Shown here: one piece after another, positions 8,996 through 18,463 of the stretch
Layout: each line of letters opens with the position of its first letter
Position numbering within the stretch: position 1 is the first letter of the stretch
Source of the DNA: Aequorivita marisscotiae
GTDB taxonomy: Bacteria > Bacteroidota > Bacteroidia > Flavobacteriales > Flavobacteriaceae
Direction: 5' to 3'
NCBI RefSeq assembly: GCF_029814825.1
Contig: NZ_CP122379.1
Location: forward strand, 2,232,001 to 2,296,000
DNA: 64,000 nt
Notes under the pieces: generated by a model
Seen by the model: the letters and a program-made list of their open reading frames with translations, nothing else
The model's database searches: none
What the model was told of the DNA's origin: nothing
Position numbers and translations under genes: made by a program

Positions 8996-10603
8996 ATGGA
9001 AACAATTCAAAACCAAACATTTCAGTCCCTGCCGCCAGAATTGGCAGCCAAACTGAAACAGCTAACAAAAGAACTTACTATTGAACAGGTATTTTATTAC
9101 GCACCCACGGCCAAAGCTCCTGGCCATCTTATACTAATTTCGGGAAGCACTAAGAACATAGAGGTAATAGCAGCCAGGAAATGGCTTCGGAATGCTTTTA
9201 AGAAGTACCAGGTGTTGCTTCACGTATTAGGTTCAACGCCCATGCGGTATGGCTATAAAAATGGGCATCCCTTTATAGCGGCCTACTGTATTACTGCTGC
9301 AAAGGTGTATCAAAATAGCGAATATAAATGGAGCCCATCAAACACATGGAAGGACTTTAAAAAGCGTTACAAAAAATTTGAACGTGACTATTTTTACGAA
9401 CACGATGTTTTAATGACGATGAACAATGAATTTTATAAACTAGAGGCACGAACCAGCGTTTTTCTAACTTATATTTCCTTGTATGAACATCATCTTACCT
9501 ATTTGGAGAAGCTTTATATAGGTCAAAGTACGCTTTTTAAATCCGTCACCCAACGAATAAAAACCTTAATCCCATATCTTCCATCTATTGAGGGTTTGTT
9601 TGTAAAAGAAAATGGAGATACGTACTACCTGATCGCACAACTGGAAATGGCTAGACAGGCGGCGGCGGAGGGAGACGAAATCTATATAAATTGGGATATG
9701 TACCATGCCATTAAAGAAGTAGAGGAGCAATTGTACACTATGGTCTCGGATCGCTTTCTGGCGTTGAAAAAAAGAATCAAATGCAATAAGCCCAGTACCG
9801 GTACACCCATTGCGGTAGCAGAAAATTCGCCCATGGACAAACAATTGTTTGAAGTGGTAAGCCAAATAAACAAGATAAAACAGCCGGAAGAGATATACAT
9901 ATTCCACAAGAACCATACTGATTCCATAACATACTACTATTTGCTGTTGGTGGGCGAGGGGATAGGGACAGCAATGTTAAACAATATGCAACAGGCCGTA
10001 GAAGTGAAATTTAAGGGTATTTGTCAGGTCATTCTAATAGCCCACAGTCGATTATGGATTCAGAAGAATCTATTTTTCCATCAGGACTTTTTTAAGAAAA
10101 TAATGACTCCGGAAAACAGGGTTTTTAAATGTCCGAATAAAATTTTTACCCTACATTGGGAAGAACCTTATACGGCTCCTTATGGCGATCTGGATTATAT
10201 GTATAGGGCAACGGAGAATCTGGTTTTACAATATTTTGTACTTCGTGAGCATGCCGCTGCCGATAATGCGGAAGGTTTGAAATGTATGTTTAGCACAGCG
10301 CTATTGAGAGCTTTTAGAACATTTACCTATGCCAAGTTATCCTATAGGCCAAACCATCTTTCCGCCCGCAATCTATGGATGCTGTGCGTGTATGCGGAAC
10401 CTAATTTAAGGAATATAGAATATCTTTTTGAAAAGCTGCAGGGGGATGCATTTTTTAGGGATGTGGATTCCCACACTAGATTCCACCATCGTAATTCCAT
10501 TATCCCTGAAGAAAAGGCGTTGGTTATGGATGAAATATTGAAGGTATTAAAAAATGAATTAACGCCAGCAGTTGAGAAAGTAGGGGGTATGGGTAATGAA
10601 TAA
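8996..10603 (+). CDS. Unrecognised 535-aa protein, paralogue of the gene at 18464
   Basis: The protein has no signal peptide or membrane helix. It appears to be two related halves. An alpha/beta segment (VFYYAPTA...GHLILIS, then WLRNAFKKYQVLLHVLGS) is followed by a helical segment (TSVFLTYISLYEHHLTYLE). Residues ~290 onward repeat the theme (IYIFHKN...YYYLLLVGEG, then QVILIAHSRLWIQ) and end with a second helical segment (LLRAFRTFTYAKLSYRPNHLSARNLWML). The pattern is reminiscent of nucleotidyltransferase-like plus HEPN-like folds, but no catalytic motif is visible. A paralogue lies about 9.5 kb downstream and shares the leader as well as the coding region. A second ATG in another frame at 8944 was not used because the leader is conserved there. 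Confidence 0.75.
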   Translation: METIQNQTFQSLPPELAAKLKQLTKELTIEQVFYYAPTAKAPGHLILISGSTKNIEVIAARKWLRNAFKKYQVLLHVLGSTPMRYGYKNGHPFIAAYCITAAKVYQNSEYKWSPSNTWKDFKKRYKKFERDYFYEHDVLMTMNNEFYKLEARTSVFLTYISLYEHHLTYLEKLYIGQSTLFKSVTQRIKTLIPYLPSIEGLFVKENGDTYYLIAQLEMARQAAAEGDEIYINWDMYHAIKEVEEQLYTMVSDRFLALKKRIKCNKPSTGTPIAVAENSPMDKQLFEVVSQINKIKQPEEIYIFHKNHTDSITYYYLLLVGEGIGTAMLNNMQQAVEVKFKGICQVILIAHSRLWIQKNLFFHQDFFKKIMTPENRVFKCPNKIFTLHWEEPYTAPYGDLDYMYRATENLVLQYFVLREHAAADNAEGLKCMFSTALLRAFRTFTYAKLSYRPNHLSARNLWMLCVYAEPNLRNIEYLFEKLQGDAFFRDVDSHTRFHHRNSIIPEEKALVMDEILKVLKNELTPAVEKVGGMGNE

Positions 10604-10955
10604 GTTGCTTCATTTTAAGTGGTCGTAAAAAAAATTAAATATACATAATTTTCATATTTGGATGGAATAATTTAAATGGACAGTTGAAGCCAAAGCAAAT
10701 TAAATTATTATACCTTGCTATGAATGACATTTTGTTGTGGCTCATTAATTACATGTACTCTTACAGGACTGTTGGCCTCAAATTAACAAGGTTGATGATT
10801 TTTTAGGGTTAATTACGAAGAAGTTGGACTGAAAAGTTCCACCCTTTTTTAAATACAATCTTTATAACTAAAAACTATAAAAGCTTTCCATAATCGGCGG
10901 CTATTTCATAATGCTTAGCCAATAACTATTCACCAAATCAATATCTTATAAGTTA

Positions 10956-11043
10956 TTATTTAGATTTATTATAAATAATTTGTATTTACTGTTTTTGACA
11001 AATATATTTGCCAAAAATTATTATTTATATCTAGTCTAAATAA
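10956..11043 (+). promoter_or_regulatory. Promoter with twin 23-bp operator before TonB receptor
   Basis: Two sites share the architecture TTATTTA-N9-TAAATAA, at 10956-10978 and 11021-11043. The second, read on the other strand, matches the first at 19 of 23 positions. Between them lies a good Bacteroidota promoter, TTTG at 10979-10982 and TATATTTG at 11003-11010, with a 20-base spacer. One site thus sits just upstream of the -33 box and the other just past the expected start of transcription. This is the layout of a repressor, most likely an iron-responsive one (Fur or DtxR type) given the siderophore-type receptor. The preceding stretch 10604-10955 shows nothing recognisable. Confidence 0.75.
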
Positions 11044-11049
11044 AGAACA

Positions 11050-13473
11050 ATGAAAAGCCAACTACTCACCCTCTTTACATTTCTCATTACAACTTATACC
11101 TTCGCACAAAATGCATCCGTTTCGGGCATTATAAAAGATAATAATCAGAATCCGCTTTCGGGAGTAAATGTGTTTATCAAAAATGGTACTAAAGGAACGC
11201 AATCCAATGACAACGGGACTTTTAGAATCGAAAATTTAACGAACGGCAATTACATTCTTTCCTTTTCCTATTTAGGTTTTAAAACTAAGGAAATTAATTT
11301 TTCGCTTTCAGCCAACCAAAATCTGGAACTAGAAAGCATAACCCTATACGAAGGAAATGAAATTCTTAATGAAGTGGTTATAGAAGGGGAGCGAACCAAT
11401 AAGTTCTCAAGAAAACAGACGGCCTACGTGGCCAAACTTCCCTTAAAGGATATAGAGAACACCCAAGTATATAGCACCATCACTACCGAACTTTTGGAAT
11501 CGCAGGTAATTACAAATTTTGACGATGCCCTAAAAAATGCCACGGGCGTAGAACAGCTCTGGGCATCCACTGGGCGTGGGGGCGATGGGGCAGGATATTA
11601 TTCGCTACGTGGGTTTTCGGTGCAACCGCAATTGGTAAATGGGTTGCCCGGCTTAACCAATGGAACTATCAATCCTGCAAATGTGGAGCGCATTGAAGTG
11701 CTAAAAGGTCCTTCTGCAACCTTATTCGGAAATGCGGTAAGCTCTTATGGCGGACTTATAAATGTGGTGACCAAAAAGCCTTATGTGGGAACAGGAGGGG
11801 AGTTGTCGTTTACTTCCGGCACTTATGGATTAAATCAAATTATTGGCGATTTCAATACTGCGCTAAGTAAGGCAGACAATCTATATTTCAGAATAAATAC
11901 GGCCTATACTACTGAACAAAGTTTTCAGGATGCAGGTTTTAGAAAATCCTTTTTCGTAGCGCCCTCCCTTTCCTATAAAGTGAACAACAGGCTTTCTTTT
12001 TCGCTATATGCTGAAATTACGCAAGCTGAACAAACCAACCCTATGTTTTTGTTCCTAAACAGAAGTGCGCCCACCGAGGCAAGCAATCTGGAAGAATTGG
12101 GGTATAACAACAAACTGTCTTTTACAAGCAATGACCTAACCCTTAAAAATCCAAACCAGAATTACCGTATTGAAATGGATTACAAGCTGTCTGATACTTG
12201 GCAATCGCAAACGTTACTTTCAAAAAGCACTACTTCCACAACCGGATATTATTCCTATCTGTTTGATTATGGCCTTTTGGGTAACAATACGTTTTCCCGC
12301 TTTATCAATAAACAGAACGCGAATACACAAACTACCGATATCCAACAAAACTTTATAGGCGACTTTAAGGTTGCCGGGCTTCGAAATAGAGTCGTTATCG
12401 GGTTGGATTATTTTAATGCCACCCAAACGGATAATGGTACGGGGTATGCTTTTTACGGAAATATTACTCCTGAAGGTGGGGCCAACGGGGACAATCCCTT
12501 TACCCCGGAGGTTGAAACGGATCCATATCCCCTCTCCACAGCCGGTGTTGATGCGGTGTTGGCGTCACAGGCGGTGGGAAACAACAAATCCAAATACCAT
12601 ATTTACAGTGTGTATGCTTCCGATGTATTAAATATTACTGATCAACTTTCCGCTATGGTAGGTTTGCGTTTGGATCGATTTGACAACGAAGGCGATTTGA
12701 CAACTACCGAGGATGATTATGACCAAACAACCCTATCCCCAAAATTTGGCGTATTATACCAGCCAATAGCCGATAGGCTTTCAATCTTTGCAAACTATCA
12801 AAATGGCTTTACCAACGTAGCGCCCCAATTGGTTGGAAATCCAGAGGAAGGCCCACAAACCCTGAAGACTTTTGATCCGGAACAAGCCAATCAATTGGAA
12901 TTTGGAGTTAAGACAAACCTTTTCAAAAATAGATTGAACATTACTGCAAGCTATTATGACATTAAAGTGATAGACCGCGTAATCACAGATCCAGCATCGC
13001 CTTTCAATAAAATACAGGGTGGGGAAGTGGTTAGCAAAGGTTTTGAAATTGAAGTCAACGCCAACCCCATTCCTGGCTTAAACCTTCGTGCCGGCTATAG
13101 CAACAACGATAGCGAAACTACCAAGTCTGACAATACCGAAATCCTCAACAGACGTCCGCTAGAGGCTGGGCCGGAAACGCTTTATAACTTTTGGGCAAGC
13201 TATGAAATCCAAACAGGAACGCTCGATGGTTTTGGCTTAGGGGCCGGCTTTAACGGTGCCAGTGAAAGTTTTGCCATAAACTACGAATCTACTGGAGAAT
13301 TTATGTTGCCCAGCTATACTGTAGTGAATGCTTCCGTTTTTTATCAGGCCAATAGATATCGAATAGGTTTAAAATTAAATAATGCTCTAAATGAAGAATA
13401 TTACAAAGGCTGGTCTACCATTAACCCACAGATGCCCAGAGCATTGCTGGCCAATATTTCCTATTCGTTTTAA
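11050..13473 (+). CDS. TonB-dependent siderophore-type receptor
   Basis: The 807-residue outer membrane protein starts with a signal peptide (cleavage near TYTFAQ) and a carboxypeptidase-like regulatory domain (VSGIIKDNNQNPLSGVNVFI, about residues 24-105). A plug domain follows (LKNATGVEQLW, YYSLRGFSVQPQ, VERIEVLKGPSATLFG) and then a 22-strand-type barrel ending in the aromatic SYSF. The plug wording is typical of TonB-dependent siderophore receptors. It would import a ferric chelate using TonB energy. The twin operator upstream and the PepSY-TM gene downstream agree with iron uptake; the actual ligand cannot be read from the sequence. Confidence 0.93.
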   Translation: MKSQLLTLFTFLITTYTFAQNASVSGIIKDNNQNPLSGVNVFIKNGTKGTQSNDNGTFRIENLTNGNYILSFSYLGFKTKEINFSLSANQNLELESITLYEGNEILNEVVIEGERTNKFSRKQTAYVAKLPLKDIENTQVYSTITTELLESQVITNFDDALKNATGVEQLWASTGRGGDGAGYYSLRGFSVQPQLVNGLPGLTNGTINPANVERIEVLKGPSATLFGNAVSSYGGLINVVTKKPYVGTGGELSFTSGTYGLNQIIGDFNTALSKADNLYFRINTAYTTEQSFQDAGFRKSFFVAPSLSYKVNNRLSFSLYAEITQAEQTNPMFLFLNRSAPTEASNLEELGYNNKLSFTSNDLTLKNPNQNYRIEMDYKLSDTWQSQTLLSKSTTSTTGYYSYLFDYGLLGNNTFSRFINKQNANTQTTDIQQNFIGDFKVAGLRNRVVIGLDYFNATQTDNGTGYAFYGNITPEGGANGDNPFTPEVETDPYPLSTAGVDAVLASQAVGNNKSKYHIYSVYASDVLNITDQLSAMVGLRLDRFDNEGDLTTTEDDYDQTTLSPKFGVLYQPIADRLSIFANYQNGFTNVAPQLVGNPEEGPQTLKTFDPEQANQLEFGVKTNLFKNRLNITASYYDIKVIDRVITDPASPFNKIQGGEVVSKGFEIEVNANPIPGLNLRAGYSNNDSETTKSDNTEILNRRPLEAGPETLYNFWASYEIQTGTLDGFGLGAGFNGASESFAINYESTGEFMLPSYTVVNASVFYQANRYRIGLKLNNALNEEYYKGWSTINPQMPRALLANISYSF

Positions 13474-13482
13474 TTAGCAAGT

Positions 13483-13518
13483 AAAAGGGCAGCCCACTAT
13501 GTACAGGGCTGTCCTTTT
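13483..13518 (+). terminator. Hairpin between TonB receptor and PepSY-TM gene
   Basis: AAAAGGGCAGCCC (13483-13495) pairs with GGGCTGTCCTTTT (13506-13518) over 13 bases with one mismatch-type pair and a 10-base loop. It ends in T residues, as an intrinsic terminator does. An in-frame ATG at 13499 falls in the loop, which argues against using it as the start of the next gene. Confidence 0.75.
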
Positions 13519-13531
13519 CAATATCACTTAC

Positions 13532-14671
13532 ATGAACTTTAAAAAAATTATATTCCAACTGCATAAAATACTCGGCCTCTCTACGGGCTTAGTAGTTTTT
13601 GTGGTGGCCATTACGGGCTGCTGTTGGGCATTTCGCGAGGAAATTGAAAGCCTTTACGACGATTATAAAAAAGTAGAACCTCAGCAAACTGCAATCTTAA
13701 CGCCCACGGAAGCAAAAGATATTGCAACCGCTGTCTTTCCCCAGCAAACAATTCACGGTACTCTTTTTAAAAAGGCTGATGATGCCATAGAGGTTATTTT
13801 TTATGACCCAGAACCCGAATTTTATCAAAGTGTATTTCTAAATCCGTATTCCGGGAAGGTTATCCAGGTTGACGATCACCTCTCTGGATTCTTTCCCTTT
13901 ATGCTGAAAGGGCATATGCGCCTGTGGCTACCAAAAAAAATTGGGGAACAGGTAGTTGGGATTTCAATATTGATATTTATTGTGATCATCATTTCGGGCT
14001 TTATTTTATGGCTGCCTAAAAAGCGAAAAAATCTAAAACAGCGGGTAAAATTTGACTGGAAAAAAACCACCAAATGGAAACGCAAGAATTTCGATTTACA
14101 CTCCATAATCGGTTTTTATGTATGTGCGCTCGCCTTGATTCTGGCATTTACAGGCTCGGTAATGTCCTATAACTGGCTGAAATATGTTGTGTATAAAACG
14201 GTTGGAGGGGAAAAGGAAGCGCAATTTATTATTCCTGAAAACAGAACTGCAGCCAGCAATAATGATAGCATTGTACCAATGGACTATTTGATAGTAAAAC
14301 TTCAAAAGGAATCGCCGAATGCAACGGCCTATGAATTGCATTATCCAAAGACGCCTGAAGAAAGTATTTATGTGGAAGTATCCAATAGTGAGGGCCTGTA
14401 TTATAATGCCGACTATCGGTTTTTTGACCAATACACCTTGGAAGAGATTGAGACTCCCGGAATCTACGGAAAATATAAGGATGCAAAACTTGCCGATAAA
14501 ATTCTGAGGATGAACTACGATATCCACATAGGCGCTATTGGGGGAATAGCCGGTAAAATAATAGCTTTTTTTTCAAGCCTGCTCATAGCAAGTCTTCCGG
14601 TTACGGGAGTTTTATTGTGGTATGGACGCAATTATAAAAAGAAGAAGAAGAATAAGAAGAAAGACTCTTAA
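13532..14671 (+). CDS. PepSY-associated membrane protein
   Basis: From this ATG (MNFKKIIFQLHKILG) the protein has 379 residues. The frame extends upstream to an ATG at 13499, but that lies in a terminator hairpin. It shows the PepSY_TM pattern: an N-terminal helix with HKILGLSTGLVVFVVAITG, a periplasmic stretch, then helices IVVGISILIFIVIIISG-like, FYVCALALILAFTGSVMSYNW and a last one near IIAFFSSLLIASLPVTGVLLW, ending in a lysine-rich tail. Members often sit beside siderophore receptors and may act as membrane ferric-chelate reductases or handle iron release. Here it follows the TonB receptor. Confidence 0.85.
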   Translation: MNFKKIIFQLHKILGLSTGLVVFVVAITGCCWAFREEIESLYDDYKKVEPQQTAILTPTEAKDIATAVFPQQTIHGTLFKKADDAIEVIFYDPEPEFYQSVFLNPYSGKVIQVDDHLSGFFPFMLKGHMRLWLPKKIGEQVVGISILIFIVIIISGFILWLPKKRKNLKQRVKFDWKKTTKWKRKNFDLHSIIGFYVCALALILAFTGSVMSYNWLKYVVYKTVGGEKEAQFIIPENRTAASNNDSIVPMDYLIVKLQKESPNATAYELHYPKTPEESIYVEVSNSEGLYYNADYRFFDQYTLEEIETPGIYGKYKDAKLADKILRMNYDIHIGAIGGIAGKIIAFFSSLLIASLPVTGVLLWYGRNYKKKKKNKKKDS

Positions 14672-14988
14672 GGTGAAAGTTGTATGAACAGCGAACGTTT
14701 AAAAAAGCTTATGAAACTTTTGGTTTAAAATCTATAGTAATATAGGAGATTTTGTATGCAAACTGCTTAAAAACAGTACAATACCACAACAAAAATCCTT
14801 TATTAAATTCAGGTGGTTTATTAAGGGTGTTTCTTACTATTGTGAATAGGGTAAACCTCGGGAAGGCCAACCTAATCCACCCACTAAAGATCAAATTTAT
14901 AACGATCCACCTAGCTGGCGCGCGTTTGCAACGCCTGGCAAAATAATTTCTTAACTGCGGCACAGCTATAATTAATTAAAAATAACAA
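14672..14988. other. Gene-free stretch
   Basis: About 317 bases with weak open frames on both strands but no convincing protein. No clear hairpin or repeat was seen. The stretch CTCGGGAAGGCCAACCTAATCC and CTAGCTGGCGCGCG is somewhat richer in GC than its surroundings and could be the remnant of a gene. Confidence 0.4.
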
Positions 14989-15345
14989 ATGAGTTTTTCA
15001 AGAAAGGAAATGGTGGCAAGTTATGTAGCCAAGGTGGGTAGTGGAAGTTTAGACTATTCACAAATAGCTGCGGAATTCAAAGCCAAGGGCATAGACCAGA
15101 AAGAAAGCACGGTTTTGCTAAGACGTATTGATAGGGATCTGTTGCGAATGGCGGAAATGGAAAAGCGTCGCCAGTCTGGAAAAAATATGATCTTGGTAGG
15201 GCTAGGGATTGCCTTAATTGGAGTTGTCTATACACTGTTAAGCTATATTCGTGTTTATGAAACTGGGGGTTCGTATCTTCTGTTTTATGGCCCTGTTTTA
15301 AGTGGCATTGGCATTGCTGTTCTAGGGAGGATGCGTATGGGGTAA
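14989..15345 (+). CDS. Small two-helix membrane protein
   Basis: This encodes 118 residues. The N-terminal 60 are soluble and helical (MVASYVAKVGSGSLDYSQIAAEF, ESTVLLRRIDRDLLRMAEMEKR). Two membrane segments follow, NMILVGLGIALIGVVYTLLSYI and LLFYGPVLSGIGIAVLG. No family is recognised. The arrangement suggests a cytoplasmic helical domain tethered to the inner membrane. It is followed at once by a secreted-protein gene and may be cotranscribed with it. Confidence 0.65.
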   Translation: MSFSRKEMVASYVAKVGSGSLDYSQIAAEFKAKGIDQKESTVLLRRIDRDLLRMAEMEKRRQSGKNMILVGLGIALIGVVYTLLSYIRVYETGGSYLLFYGPVLSGIGIAVLGRMRMG

Positions 15346-15394
15346 AGTTGATTTGCACCATCAAGGGGGATTTATAATCTGTAAAAAAAAACTT

Positions 15395-16183
15395 ATGAAA
15401 AACATACTTATATTATTTAACCTGTTAGTTATATCATTGAACTCCTTTGCCCAAAGTGAAATTACCTATGAAAAGGGGGAGCTCCACTCAGAAAATCAAT
15501 TGGGGATTGATCTATTCTATTTTGTGCATCAAACATTTGCGGATGCTTTTTATATGACAGATTTATACAAACAACTTAGTGATGATGAAATGTATTCCAT
15601 TTTGCACACTGCCTATTATTCAGTTACAAAAGACCAAAAGGTGTTGGTAAAAATAAAACAGCCAAAAGGAGCAGTTGCTCGGTTGGGTTTTAATTTTATG
15701 GGCAATACTGAAAAACTGGGGGATATATTGGTGCTAGCTACCAATTTTAACAGAGAAAGCCGCACTTTCGAAAAAAAAGTTGATCCAGAACAATCTATTT
15801 ATAGATGGTATAAAATTGAACAAGGAAAATTGGTGTATCGAAAAGATTTATATTCAAAAGAAGCAGAAAAAGAAAACCGTGAAAAGAATTCATATTCCCT
15901 AATAGGCATGTATTTATTTGATGACAATTTTGAGAATGATGATAAAGTGAAACCATTATTGGATGAATTACTGGCCTCAGATAAAGAAGATATAGAGAAA
16001 CTATATGGTTATTTATATTTAGGGGAATATTGGATTTTAAATAACAACTTGACAAAAGCGGAAGAAGCTCTTAATAACCTTAAAGATCTATTGAGGAATA
16101 GCGAATCTATTCCTAAAGGTTATTCTTTAATTGCAAATATGGCAACTACGGAGTTGGAGATGATGAAAAGATTCAATAATTAA
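15395..16183 (+). CDS. Secreted protein of unknown function
   Basis: The start is set at MKNILILFNLLVISLNSFAQ, a clear signal peptide. The frame opens upstream at 15353, but that would bury the signal. The mature part (about 242 residues) is mixed alpha/beta. Its C-terminal third looks helical and TPR-like (LYGYLYLGEYWILNNNLTKAEEALNNLKDLL). No family is recognised. An intrinsic terminator follows 35 bases after the stop. Confidence 0.65.
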   Translation: MKNILILFNLLVISLNSFAQSEITYEKGELHSENQLGIDLFYFVHQTFADAFYMTDLYKQLSDDEMYSILHTAYYSVTKDQKVLVKIKQPKGAVARLGFNFMGNTEKLGDILVLATNFNRESRTFEKKVDPEQSIYRWYKIEQGKLVYRKDLYSKEAEKENREKNSYSLIGMYLFDDNFENDDKVKPLLDELLASDKEDIEKLYGYLYLGEYWILNNNLTKAEEALNNLKDLLRNSESIPKGYSLIANMATTELEMMKRFNN

Positions 16184-16217
16184 GCTAAATGACAGAATTT
16201 ACGGAGTTATACCAACG

Positions 16218-16240
16218 GCTCTCGAACAGGGAGCTTTTTT
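16218..16240 (+). terminator. Intrinsic terminator
   Basis: GCTCTC (16218-16223) pairs with GGGAGC (16229-16234) around the loop GAACA and is followed by six T residues. It ends the transcript of the secreted protein upstream. Confidence 0.6.
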
Positions 16241-16640
16241 GTTACTGAAGTATCTAAATTTAATGACTTTTTGAAGCGGAGATAAGTGGATTTATCGAGT
16301 TACAATTTCCTAACATATAGTGGAATTGACCCATTCATTGTTTGTAAAAGTGTACGCGGCAAGACACGGGGGAGACGCCCGCGCCAAGGACTTAGAATAT
16401 TCCATAAGATTTTGGAAATTGGTTGGAGTACTTTAAAATAGAGTAACAATGTAAATGCTATGTGTTAATGGACACGCTTTGCAAAAGCGCGACACGAGAT
16501 GATAATTAAAGACCAATGAGTTATGCTATTGAGGTGCAGAAGTAGTTCTTGCTTTAATTCTATCTATTGAGGACATGAGCGGGACGCTCGCGCCAGCGGG
16601 GGGGGAGATGTTGTGTTTTGCTCTATTTGTAGCCATAGAT
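16241..16640. other. Gene-free stretch with GACGC(T/C)CGCGCCA words
   Basis: About 400 bases without a credible gene. Two GC-rich words resemble each other: GAGACGCCCGCGCCAAGG near 16372 and GGACGCTCGCGCCAGCGG near 16580. A third word, ACACGCTTTGCAAAAGCGCG, lies near 16472. They look like fragments of a dispersed repeat. The unit boundaries cannot be drawn from one window. Confidence 0.4.
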
Positions 16641-16652
16641 TTATTTTCCGAT

Positions 16653-17315
16653 TTAGTCAAATCCATTTTTAGTATTTCTAAAAGCTTCAATATTAGTAAC
16701 TATATCATCCTTTATAAACTCCCAATATTTACCTAACAGACAAATGGGATCAAAATCATCATCTGCCTGTGAAAAATCTATGAAATTTTGGAGTATTAGT
16801 GTTGCATCGTGAGTATATGGATGCCGCTGCTTGTGTAATGCTAGCATTTGTTCAATTGTGTAGTTGTCAAACAGCGCATGCAAATCCCAAAAATCCTTTT
16901 TTCTTCCTCCACGCTGGACCACATCTATTTTCATTGCAATGATTTCCGGTACTGACGCTAGACGAATTGTATCGATTAATAACAGGGGTTCTATAAAAGT
17001 ATCAGTATGGTAAACATCAAGCTTTACAGCATTATTCTCATTTTTACCTATAAAATAAGACTTACCGATTGCAGGAGCTATATCTAAGTGGTCAACATAT
17101 GGAAAATGCGCTTGTAGATATGCTGTTATCTCTTCAAAATCTATTGTGCCATAGGGAACATCACTAAAAAGATCAATATCTACAGACTCCCGATGGCCTA
17201 TTTGAAGACTAAGGGAAGTACCACCAACAAGTCTGAAGCTATTGAACTCTTTGGCAGTCATTAACTGTAATAAGCAATTGCGAAGTAAATTGCTTACTGT
17301 GTTGTAGTGTAGCAT
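16653..17315 (-). CDS. AbiEii/AbiGii-family nucleotidyltransferase toxin
   Basis: The 220-residue protein has the nucleotidyltransferase signature GGTS (31-34) followed by DID (46-48) in RESVDIDLF. Later comes the family motif GGRKKDFWDLHALFD, typical of AbiEii. Proteins of this family act as type IV or related toxins by transferring nucleotides, in known cases to tRNA. The gene starts 10 bases after the end of an XRE-type antitoxin gene on the same strand, so the two form a toxin-antitoxin operon. All key residues appear present. Confidence 0.87.
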   Translation of the reverse strand: MLHYNTVSNLLRNCLLQLMTAKEFNSFRLVGGTSLSLQIGHRESVDIDLFSDVPYGTIDFEEITAYLQAHFPYVDHLDIAPAIGKSYFIGKNENNAVKLDVYHTDTFIEPLLLIDTIRLASVPEIIAMKIDVVQRGGRKKDFWDLHALFDNYTIEQMLALHKQRHPYTHDATLILQNFIDFSQADDDFDPICLLGKYWEFIKDDIVTNIEAFRNTKNGFD

Positions 17316-17325
17316 CTTCCAAAGT

Positions 17326-17808
17326 TTAGTTGGCGGAAAGTGTATAAGGTTTTCTGCTTATTGAATTCAATACATCATCTACTTTCTGTTTACCATAAAA
17401 ACGAATAATCTCACTTTTCTCAGTTTTATTACCACGTTCAAATATTCTTTTAATAGCTGCTTTATATTGTTTTTTCCAATCAATATGCTTTATATCAGTA
17501 TCCCAAAAAAGTGAATTGCGCAATAAAGCAAGATTAGGGGTTTCAGTTTGTTGTTTTTCTTTTTCTATACGGATGTCGTAATAAGTCTGTAAGATTGCCA
17601 AGATACCTTCTTCCAATCCCATCTTTTCCTCAATTTTAAGCGCCAAAGCTGTGTTTAGATTTCTCTTGCCTTTCGTAATGGCATTCAAGGTTTGTGGATG
17701 CTCATTTATAGCAATTGCAAAGGGGCGTTGTTTTAGGGAACGCTTTTTAAATTCACGTTCCAAAACAATCCCTGGGTGTATGCCTTTGTATTTTAGTAGC
17801 GTATCCAC
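17326..17808 (-). CDS. HigA/XRE-type antitoxin partner of AbiEii
   Basis: The 160-residue protein begins at a GTG. Its N-terminal half is a HigA-like helix-turn-helix (GIVLEREFKKRSLKQRPFAIAINEHPQTLNAITKGKRNLNTALALKIEE). The C-terminal part (WDTDIKHIDWKKQYKAAIKRIFERG, then IIRFYGKQKVDDVL) resembles the extension found in antitoxins paired with AbiEii toxins. A perfect 16-bp palindrome overlaps its promoter, consistent with autorepression. No in-frame ATG lies near, and the -7 box is so close that the message may be leaderless. Confidence 0.8.
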   Translation of the reverse strand: MDTLLKYKGIHPGIVLEREFKKRSLKQRPFAIAINEHPQTLNAITKGKRNLNTALALKIEEKMGLEEGILAILQTYYDIRIEKEKQQTETPNLALLRNSLFWDTDIKHIDWKKQYKAAIKRIFERGNKTEKSEIIRFYGKQKVDDVLNSISRKPYTLSAN

Positions 17809-17812
17809 ACTA

Positions 17813-17834
17813 CAAATATAAACAAATTTGTTTA
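17813..17834 (-). promoter_or_regulatory. Toxin-antitoxin promoter with perfect palindrome
   Basis: TAAACAAATTTGTTTA at 17819-17834 is a perfect 16-bp palindrome. On the minus strand it runs into TATATTTG (17820-17813), which matches the -7 consensus TAnnTTTG. The box ends only five bases before the GTG start codon, so transcription would begin at or next to the start codon. The XRE antitoxin is the obvious candidate to bind here. Confidence 0.7.
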
Positions 17835-17896
17835 CACTTTATATGCAATGTTCCTAACACGCAAAGTTTATAGCCTAAGTTCTAGTGTTAGGGTTG

Positions 17897-18162
<266 letters not shown>

Positions 18163-18210
18163 GACAGGTATCAAATTTAATATTTATTTTGATAAATTGG
18201 TGTGTAGTGC

Positions 18211-18450
18211 CTTCTAAAATATCCCTTTTAGTTGGACAAATTATCTGGTTTGATTATTGGAAAACCAAATTTTAATTGGTGACCGATTCAATTTTAATAT
18301 GCAAAGCGCAATTAAAATTAGGATTGAGGTCAGCATGACATCAGTGCTTAAACTCCACATCCCTTGTTGATTGAGCTTCGTACTTCTAAAATACCCTTTT
18401 TCAAACTTGAATATGCCCATACTATAAAAGAGCTTTGTTATTGTAAGCCT
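18211..18450 (+). repeat. Two CTTCTAAAAT(AT)CCC boxes and the conserved leader of the 18464 gene
   Basis: Boxes CTTCTAAAATATCCC (18211-18225) and CTTCTAAAATACCC (18383-18396) occur 172 bases apart. After the second come CAAACTTGAATATGCCC and AAAGAGCTTTGTTA, which also precede the paralogue at 8996 in the same order and spacing. The leader is therefore duplicated along with the gene and is probably its promoter or untranslated region. No gene is supported between the boxes. Confidence 0.7.
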
Positions 18451-18463
18451 TAAAAAATATGTT

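Noticed and set aside
13499..13531. Earlier start for the PepSY-TM protein at 13499
   Set aside because: The ATG lies in the loop of a terminator hairpin and adds residues with no membrane or signal logic; the ATG at 13532 gives the standard family N terminus.
14709..14963. Minus-strand 84-residue frame after the PepSY-TM gene
   Set aside because: The protein is of unusual composition, has no homologue-like motif, and another frame of similar length exists on the opposite strand, so chance is likelier.
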